Positions 33,757-38,345 of a stretch of DNA of 38,345 bases are shown here, one piece after another. The position numbers and the translations under genes were made by a program. Within the stretch, counting starts at the first letter, position 1; every line of letters starts with the position of its first letter. The stretch is from contig CANEGK010000023.1 of the NCBI GenBank assembly GCA_947427035.1, positions 1 to 38,345 of the forward strand, in the 5' to 3' direction. The DNA comes from an uncultured Clostridium sp. (lineage in GTDB: Bacteria > Bacillota > Clostridia > Oscillospirales > Butyricicoccaceae). The notes beneath the pieces are model-generated. The model ran no database searches. It saw only the letters and a list, made by a program, of their open reading frames with translations, and was not told the origin of the DNA.

Positions 33757-34626
33757 ATGAAAAGAAAATTCACCACCGTCCTGCTGACTATTGTACTGCT
33801 GGCGGGTCTGGCGATCATGCTTTATCCGGCGGCCAGCGATTACTACAATTCCTTCCACCAGTCCCGCGCCATCGCCCACTATGCGGAAGAGGTAGCGCAT
33901 ATCGACGCCGAGACGTATGAGCGGCTGTGGCGGGAAGCAGCCGAGTATAACCGGGAACTGGTCGGCCGGAGAAACCCGTTTTTTCTCAGCGAGGCGGAAC
34001 GGGAAAAGTACAACAGTGTCTTAAATTACTCGGGCAACGGCATCATGGGCTATATCGGCATCCCGAAGATCAACTGCGAGCTGCCCATCTACCACACGAC
34101 GGAAGAGTCGGTGCTGCAAATCGCCATCGGGCACATCGAGGGCAGCTCCCTGCCGGTGGGCGGGGAGTCCACCCACTGTGTGCTTTCAGGACACCGGGGC
34201 CTGCCGAGCGCGAAGCTGTTCAGCAACCTGGATCTTTTGGAGCCGGGGGACACCTTTGTCATACGGGTGCTGGACGAGATGCTGACTTACGAAGTGGATC
34301 AGATCCGCACCGTTCAGCCCGATGAATTGCAGGACCTCTATATTGAAGAGGGGCAGGACTACTGCACGTTGGTGACATGTACGCCCTACGGGATCAACAC
34401 CCACCGGCTGCTGGTGCGGGGGCATCGGGTGGCCAACGCTGCGGAAGCTTCGACCATCCGGGTAACGGCGGACGCGCTCAAGGTGGACTCACTGCTGGTC
34501 GCGTCGTCGGCAGCGCCGCCGCTGCTGCTGATTTTGATGCTATGGGTATTCACCGGGGGGAAGCCTGCGGCAGGAAAGAAAAAAACCACCCCAAAACCTG
34601 AAACGGAAAGGCGGGATAAACAATGA
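33757..34626 (+). CDS. Class C (pilus-polymerising) sortase
   Basis: Transpeptidase joining pilin subunits through the LPXTG Thr and the pilin Lys. An N-terminal membrane segment (VLLTIVLLAGLAIMLYPA) is followed by the class C leader PAASDYYNSFHQSRAI. The catalytic residues are His146 (LSGHRGLPSAKLF), Cys208 (TLVTCTPYG) and Arg217 (INTHRLLVRG). A second membrane segment near the C-terminus (APPLLLILMLWVF) is typical of class C. The lid position reads NPF (73-75) rather than the usual DPF/DPW. 289 residues. The ATG has AGAAGG upstream and the stop overlaps the next gene (ATGA). Confidence 0.94.
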   Translation: MKRKFTTVLLTIVLLAGLAIMLYPAASDYYNSFHQSRAIAHYAEEVAHIDAETYERLWREAAEYNRELVGRRNPFFLSEAEREKYNSVLNYSGNGIMGYIGIPKINCELPIYHTTEESVLQIAIGHIEGSSLPVGGESTHCVLSGHRGLPSAKLFSNLDLLEPGDTFVIRVLDEMLTYEVDQIRTVQPDELQDLYIEEGQDYCTLVTCTPYGINTHRLLVRGHRVANAAEASTIRVTADALKVDSLLVASSAAPPLLLILMLWVFTGGKPAAGKKKTTPKPETERRDKQ

Positions 34627-35711
34627 AAATTACGAAGGCACTGCGGGCCGTCATGGCCGCGCTGCTGACGCTGACGCTGTGCGCGCAGGGTATGCCCACC
34701 GCCTCTGCCGCGAGCGGGCTCTACGGCGAGGTGAAAACCGAGGACTGCTCCCTCACCGTGCAATACGCCCCGGACAGCGAACCTATGGCAAACAATACCT
34801 TCCGTATCTGGTGGGTAGGAACGATGACCGACCAGGGCTGCCTGCCCTTTAAGGAGATTGTCAGCTATAACGTCCTGAACGGCGAGGGCACATGGCTGGC
34901 CAAAGCCAGCACGCTGCTCGGCTATCTCCAGCGGGACAATGTGGCCCCTGCCGCCACCGCGTCCACCGGGGAGGACGGCAAGGTCCGGTTTGACATTCCG
35001 GCGGAAGAGCAGGGACTTTACCTGGTGGCCGGCGAAAGCCAGTATCGGGGCGGGACCCGCTACACCCCCACACCCTTCCTGATTATGGTGCCCTACAGCC
35101 AGGATCTGCGGACCTGGGAAACTGCTGTGGAAACCCACAGCAAATTTACCACCTATACCCCGGGTGAGCCGGATCAGCCGGAGACGCTCCAGCGACATGT
35201 GCTCAAAAGCTGGAAGGACGACGGGTTTGAGGAAGAGCGCCCCAATGAGATCGTAGTCGATTTGCTGCGGGACGGTCAGATTTATGACACTGTGACCCTC
35301 ACCGCCGGGGGCAGCTGGCGCTATGATTGGACCGACCTGGATCCGCAGTATGAGTGGACGGTGGTTGAGCGGGAAAACGGGCAGTATTCGGTGTTGGTGG
35401 AGCAGGAGGGGATCACCTTTCACATCACCAACACCTGGCAGGAGGAAATTGATCCCGAGGATCCGCCGCTGATCGACATCCCCATTGATCCCGACGGTCC
35501 GCCCCTGACAGATAATCCCCTTGATCCGGAAAACCCCGGGGAGCCGGATATTGACATTAATGATCCGGACGTCCCCCTGACCGACGGGCCCGGCCTGCCG
35601 AAGACAGGGCAGCTCTGGTGGCCGGTGCTGCCTATGGCCATGGGCGGGCTTGCGCTGGGGGCGCTGGGCTGGAAACGGCGCAGAGACTGGAGCGCATCCG
35701 ATGAAAAGTAA
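34623..35711 (+). CDS. Minor LPXTG pilin with Cna_B domain
   Basis: Ancillary pilin, possibly the basal subunit that attaches the pilus to the wall. The signal peptide is VMAALLTLTLCAQGMPTASA. An N-terminal domain (about residues 35-180, including NTFRIWWVGTM and GLYLVAGESQYRGG) precedes a Cna_B domain (about 200-275: HVLKSWKDDGFEEERPNEI, then SWRYDWTDLD and ITFHITNTW). A Pro/Asp-rich stalk (DPEDPPLIDIPIDPDGPP) leads to the sorting signal LPKTG at residue 325, a hydrophobic stretch and a basic tail. This signal differs from LPSTGG in the other two substrates. It overlaps the next gene by 11 bases. Confidence 0.88.
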   Translation: MKITKALRAVMAALLTLTLCAQGMPTASAASGLYGEVKTEDCSLTVQYAPDSEPMANNTFRIWWVGTMTDQGCLPFKEIVSYNVLNGEGTWLAKASTLLGYLQRDNVAPAATASTGEDGKVRFDIPAEEQGLYLVAGESQYRGGTRYTPTPFLIMVPYSQDLRTWETAVETHSKFTTYTPGEPDQPETLQRHVLKSWKDDGFEEERPNEIVVDLLRDGQIYDTVTLTAGGSWRYDWTDLDPQYEWTVVERENGQYSVLVEQEGITFHITNTWQEEIDPEDPPLIDIPIDPDGPPLTDNPLDPENPGEPDIDINDPDVPLTDGPGLPKTGQLWWPVLPMAMGGLALGALGWKRRRDWSASDEK

Positions 35712-36330
35712 AAGGAACGGCTCGCTGTTCCTTGCGGCGGGAGCCGTACTGTTATTGGGCGCGCTGGGCTTGACGGGTTACAACCTGTGGGACGAAAACC
35801 GGGCCGCCGTCGCCGCGGACAGCGTGATGGATGCGCTGAACGAAGTGATTGTGCCGGTATCTGCCGTAACGCCGGAGGGCTCAGCGGCCCCTGCCGGCGA
35901 GGTGCGGATTCCCGACTATATTCTGGACCCGGATATGGAACTGCCCGCGCTGGAGATAGACGGAAAGCGTTATGTTGGATACCTGGAAATTCCGGCGCTG
36001 GAGCTGAGCCTGCCCGTGCTGGAAAACTGGAGCTACCCCAATCTGAAGCTGTCCCCCTGCCGTTATGCGGGCTCCCCGTACCAGGACAATATGGTGGTGG
36101 CGGCGCACAACTACTCCCGGCACTTTGGCCGCCTGAAGGAGCTTATCGAGGGGGATGAGGTGCGTTTTACAGACATGGACGGCAATGTCTTCGTTTATAC
36201 CGTAGCAGAACAGGAGCAGCTTGCCGCCCAGCCGGCAAAGGCCATGCTGGAAGGGGATTGGGATTTGAGCCTGTTTACCTGCACGTTGGGCGGACAGTAC
36301 CGCGTTACAATACGCTGCGTGCGGGAGTAG
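35701..36330 (+). CDS. Second sortase (class not assigned)
   Basis: Single-pass sortase of 209 residues. One N-terminal membrane segment (LFLAAGAVLLLGALGLTGY) and a spacer lead to the beta-barrel (YVGYLEIPALELSLPVLENW). Catalytic residues are His136 (VVAAHNYSRHFG), Cys194 (LFTCTLGGQ) and Arg201 or Arg205 (YRVTIRC). There is no class C lid and no C-terminal membrane helix, so it is not the polymerase; wall anchoring of the finished pilus, perhaps through LPKTG, is the likely role. The start at 35701 overlaps the minor pilin. It is the last gene of the island. Confidence 0.87.
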   Translation: MKSKRNGSLFLAAGAVLLLGALGLTGYNLWDENRAAVAADSVMDALNEVIVPVSAVTPEGSAAPAGEVRIPDYILDPDMELPALEIDGKRYVGYLEIPALELSLPVLENWSYPNLKLSPCRYAGSPYQDNMVVAAHNYSRHFGRLKELIEGDEVRFTDMDGNVFVYTVAEQEQLAAQPAKAMLEGDWDLSLFTCTLGGQYRVTIRCVRE

Positions 36331-36383
36331 CGCGCCGCGTCCCTGTGCTTTCAAGCCGAAAACGCAATATCATAAAAAACGTG

Positions 36384-36427
36384 AAACGCAGCCCATTTGC
36401 CGATGTCATGACAAATGGACTGCGTTT
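36384..36427. terminator. Terminator at the end of the pilus island
   Basis: Arms AAACGCAG-CCCATTTG and their complement with one mismatch give a 16-bp stem with T-runs on both sides. It ends the sortase transcript. No gene is supported between 36331 and 36584. Confidence 0.88.
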
Positions 36428-36444
36428 TGAAATTTATTCTTTCC

Positions 36445-36466
36445 AAAAAAGGGCGCCCTGGGCGCC
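36445..36466 (-). terminator. Probable terminator of the glycerate kinase operon
   Basis: On the minus strand, GGCGCCCAGGGCGCC is followed by CTTTTTT. The stem is short but GC-only, about 120 bases after the last minus-strand gene. Confidence 0.5.
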
Positions 36467-36584
36467 TATCAGGGGCAGGGCGGGCGTTATGGGCAGGGCA
36501 GAGAAAAAGCGACGGCGCAGCGCCTGAAGCACCACGCCATTGCCCTCCGGGATCAGGGGGCCTTCTAGGATCGGCAGTTTTGGC

Positions 36585-37004
36585 CTATACGTCAAAATCT
36601 TCTGAGCGGTAATTGCTGTAATACCGCCCCTTGCAGGCGGTAAAGCGGAGCACGCAGTAATCCGGGTCGGCGACGCCGCCAGGGTAATAGCGCTGGTCGC
36701 CCTCGCGCCAGATACGGGCTTTGATCTCGGGCGTTTCCAGTACCTCGACGATTCCGGACAGGCTGACACCGCGGAAAAAGCGGCGGTCGACAAAGTAGAC
36801 GCTGGCCCTGGGGTTTTTGCGAAAGCACCGCACCTTGTCAGAGGATGTGTTGGTGGTGAACCACAGCGCCTGAATCCCTTCGCGCTCGCGCGGGGCCAGC
36901 ATGGCCCGTCCGGTCGGAAAACCGTCGTCGTCTATATAGCACAGCGTCGCCACGCTGCTTTTGTCGATCATATTGCCGATGGTCTTGGCGGGGTCTTTCA
37001 TCAT
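36585..37004 (-). CDS. Pyridoxamine 5'-phosphate oxidase-fold protein
   Basis: Small split-barrel flavin-binding protein of the general stress protein 26 type. Family features are the start KTIGNMIDKSSVATLCYIDDDG, the strand pair around ALWFTTNTSSDKVRCFRKNPRASVYFVD, and GVSLSGIVEVLETPEIKARIW. The 139 residues fit a single-domain FMN or F420-like oxidoreductase; true PdxH activity is unlikely at this length. It starts 15 bases after the glycerate kinase stop with AAGGGAGA upstream, so the two genes form an operon. The substrate is unknown. Confidence 0.85.
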   Translation of the reverse strand: MMKDPAKTIGNMIDKSSVATLCYIDDDGFPTGRAMLAPREREGIQALWFTTNTSSDKVRCFRKNPRASVYFVDRRFFRGVSLSGIVEVLETPEIKARIWREGDQRYYPGGVADPDYCVLRFTACKGRYYSNYRSEDFDV

Positions 37005-37019
37005 GATTTCGTTTCTCCC

Positions 37020-38141
37020 TTACAACGCTATACGGCTGACGGCCTTTTCCACCAGCTCGGCGGTGTGGGTCATAGAATACTCCAACGTGACGCCTTTTTC
37101 CATGAGTTCATATACGGCGGAAAAGCCGCATTGCGCGGCGCGCTCAGCGCCTTCGCCCCGGCTGCCGACAATGGCGACGCAGCGCACGCCGTTTCTGTGC
37201 GCCAGCCGGGCCACCTCGACGGGCAGCTTGCCCATCAGCGACTGTGCGTTCATCTGTCCTTCGCCGGTGATGACCAGGTCGGGCCGCGCAGTTTTCAGCA
37301 GCTTTTCATACCCGGTTATTTCGTTGACAATGGAAAAACCGGGGCGCAGCTCGGCGCCCAGCAGAGCCATCAGAGCGGCGCCCATGCCGCCGGCCGCGCC
37401 CGCGCCCGGCGCTTCGGCCACTCTTTTGCCCACTGTCTGTTCAAGAAGCGCGCCAAACCGATGCAGAATTCCGTCGAGCACCGGCACATCCTCGGGCCGC
37501 GCCCCCTTTTGCGGGCCAAAGACGGCGGAAGCCCCTTTGCTTCCGCACAGCGGGCTGTCCACATCGCAGGCAACGGTAAAGCGGCAATCCCCAAGCCGCG
37601 GATCGGCCCCTGCCGTTTCAAGGCGCGCCAGCTGTGAAAGTCCGTCTGCCCCCGGCCCGATGGGCTGCCCTGTGCTGTCCAGCAGCGAAAAACCAAGGGC
37701 CTGCAACATCCCGGCTCCGCCGTCATTGGTGGCGCTGCCGCCGATCCCCATAATGAGGTGAGTACATCCTTCATCCAGCGCGGCGCGAATGAGCTGGCCG
37801 GTTCCCCGACTGGTTGTGTGGAACGGATTGCGCTTTTCGCGCGGAATCATGGGAAGGCCGGACGCCGCCGCCATTTCCAAAACGGCGGTTTTCTCGTCGC
37901 CCAGCACGCCGAACACGGCCTGTTCCGGCTCGAAAAGCGGTCCTTCGACCGTCGCCGTGCAAAACCGGCCTTTGCTGGCCAGCACCAGCGCTTCGACCGT
38001 CCCCTCGCCGCCGTCCGCCATAGGCAGCCGGATGATTTCGGCGTCCGGCACGCGTTTGCGCAGGGCGGTTTCGATAACGCTGCACAATTCACGCGACGAA
38101 GCGCTGCCCTTAAACGAGTCGGGCGCGATGAGTATTTTCAT
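37020..38141 (-). CDS. glxK: Glycerate kinase
   Basis: GlxK/GarK-type kinase phosphorylating D-glycerate, feeding it into glycolysis. It starts MKILIAPDSFKGSASSRELC and has PMADGGEGTVEALV (about residues 43-56), LIMGIGGSATNDGGAGMLQALG and the C-terminal LVITGEGQMNAQSLMGK. From the ATG at 38141 it has 373 residues, the usual size. The frame stays open upstream to 38324, but that part lacks homology. AAGGAAGG lies 13 bases upstream, somewhat far. The first seven codons lie in the 55-bp repeat at the window end. Confidence 0.94.
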   Translation of the reverse strand: MKILIAPDSFKGSASSRELCSVIETALRKRVPDAEIIRLPMADGGEGTVEALVLASKGRFCTATVEGPLFEPEQAVFGVLGDEKTAVLEMAAASGLPMIPREKRNPFHTTSRGTGQLIRAALDEGCTHLIMGIGGSATNDGGAGMLQALGFSLLDSTGQPIGPGADGLSQLARLETAGADPRLGDCRFTVACDVDSPLCGSKGASAVFGPQKGARPEDVPVLDGILHRFGALLEQTVGKRVAEAPGAGAAGGMGAALMALLGAELRPGFSIVNEITGYEKLLKTARPDLVITGEGQMNAQSLMGKLPVEVARLAHRNGVRCVAIVGSRGEGAERAAQCGFSAVYELMEKGVTLEYSMTHTAELVEKAVSRIAL

Positions 38142-38345
38142 ATTTAAAGTACATCCTTCCTTTTCGCGCCCGGCTCGTTGGGGCCGGCAGGCCCCCGCCG
38201 CCGATGCGGCGTCCGCGCAGGGCGGTTTTACCGCCCGAGCGAGTTTTTTATTCGGGTTCCCGTTTAAGCGCCTGCGGTTAAACGGGCGAAGGGCGCGATG
38301 AGTATTTTCATATTTAAAGTACATCCTTCCTTTTCGCGCCCGGCT
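38121..38345. repeat. Exact 55-bp direct repeat, copies 170 bp apart, second at window end
   Basis: Bases 38121-38175 recur unchanged at 38291-38345, the last base of the window. The base before each copy differs (C and A). The repeat carries the glycerate kinase ribosome binding site, start and first seven codons. Between the copies are GC-rich inverted repeats, including GGGCGG/CCGCCC near 38220 and CCCGTTTAA/TTAAACGGG at 38259-38286. Confidence 0.95.

Noticed and set aside
22000..36600. Search for flanking direct repeats (attachment sites) at the island ends
   Set aside because: Comparison by eye of about 21890-22080 and 36330-36600 showed no convincing repeat.
38142..38324. N-terminal extension of glycerate kinase from the upstream in-frame start
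   Set aside because: The extra residues are low-complexity and overlap repeat-rich noncoding sequence; the family start MKILIAPDSFKG lies at 38141.

Overview
The window looks like a low-copy chromosomal segment of a GC-rich Firmicute, probably a gut Clostridia of the Oscillospiraceae/Ruminococcaceae type. The evidence is the gene order gdpP-rplI-dnaB and tilS-hpt-ftsH, both typical of Firmicutes, together with Firmicutes-style ribosome binding sites (AGGAGG), extended -10 promoters (TGGTATAAT) and SpaA-type sortase pili. The lineage is an inference from gene content. No rRNA, tRNA or CRISPR array was seen.

Region 1 (1-21.9 kb) is ordinary core genome. A plus-strand housekeeping run encodes a c-di-AMP phosphodiesterase (5' truncated by the window edge), ribosomal protein L9, replicative helicase DnaB, TilS, Hpt, FtsH and the CCA-adding enzyme. 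A minus-strand block follows: an RpiR-type sugar regulator, a two-component system with a polytopic sensor kinase, and a RodA/FtsW-type glycosyltransferase. The plus-strand tsaE-tsaB-rpiB operon comes next, then a minus-strand D,D-carboxypeptidase. A plus-strand operon then carries a ComEA-like protein, a response regulator, a sensor kinase, a GerMN lipoprotein and a TetR regulator.

Region 2 (about 22.0-36.4 kb) is an accessory island for a sortase-assembled pilus. It opens with a serine recombinase behind an attenuator-like leader. Next come an AP2-like DNA-binding protein and a BTAD (SARP-like) regulator fused to a degenerate GGDEF-like domain. Two small proteins of unknown role follow, then two tandemly duplicated signal peptidases, the second of which has lost the catalytic lysine. 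The structural part is a 1637-residue LPXTG surface protein with nine His-x-His...Cys motifs, a major pilin, a class C sortase, a minor LPXTG pilin and a second sortase. Two promoters, one before the small-protein/signal-peptidase operon and one before the giant adhesin, share a 15-bp motif over the -35 position. This suggests that the island's own BTAD regulator switches both on. A long hairpin terminator closes the island.

Region 3 (36.4-38.3 kb, minus strand) returns to core genes: a glycerate kinase followed by a pyridoxamine-phosphate-oxidase-fold protein. The last 55 bases of the window exactly repeat bases 38121-38175, which looks like a de Bruijn-graph contig end or a 170-bp tandem repeat.
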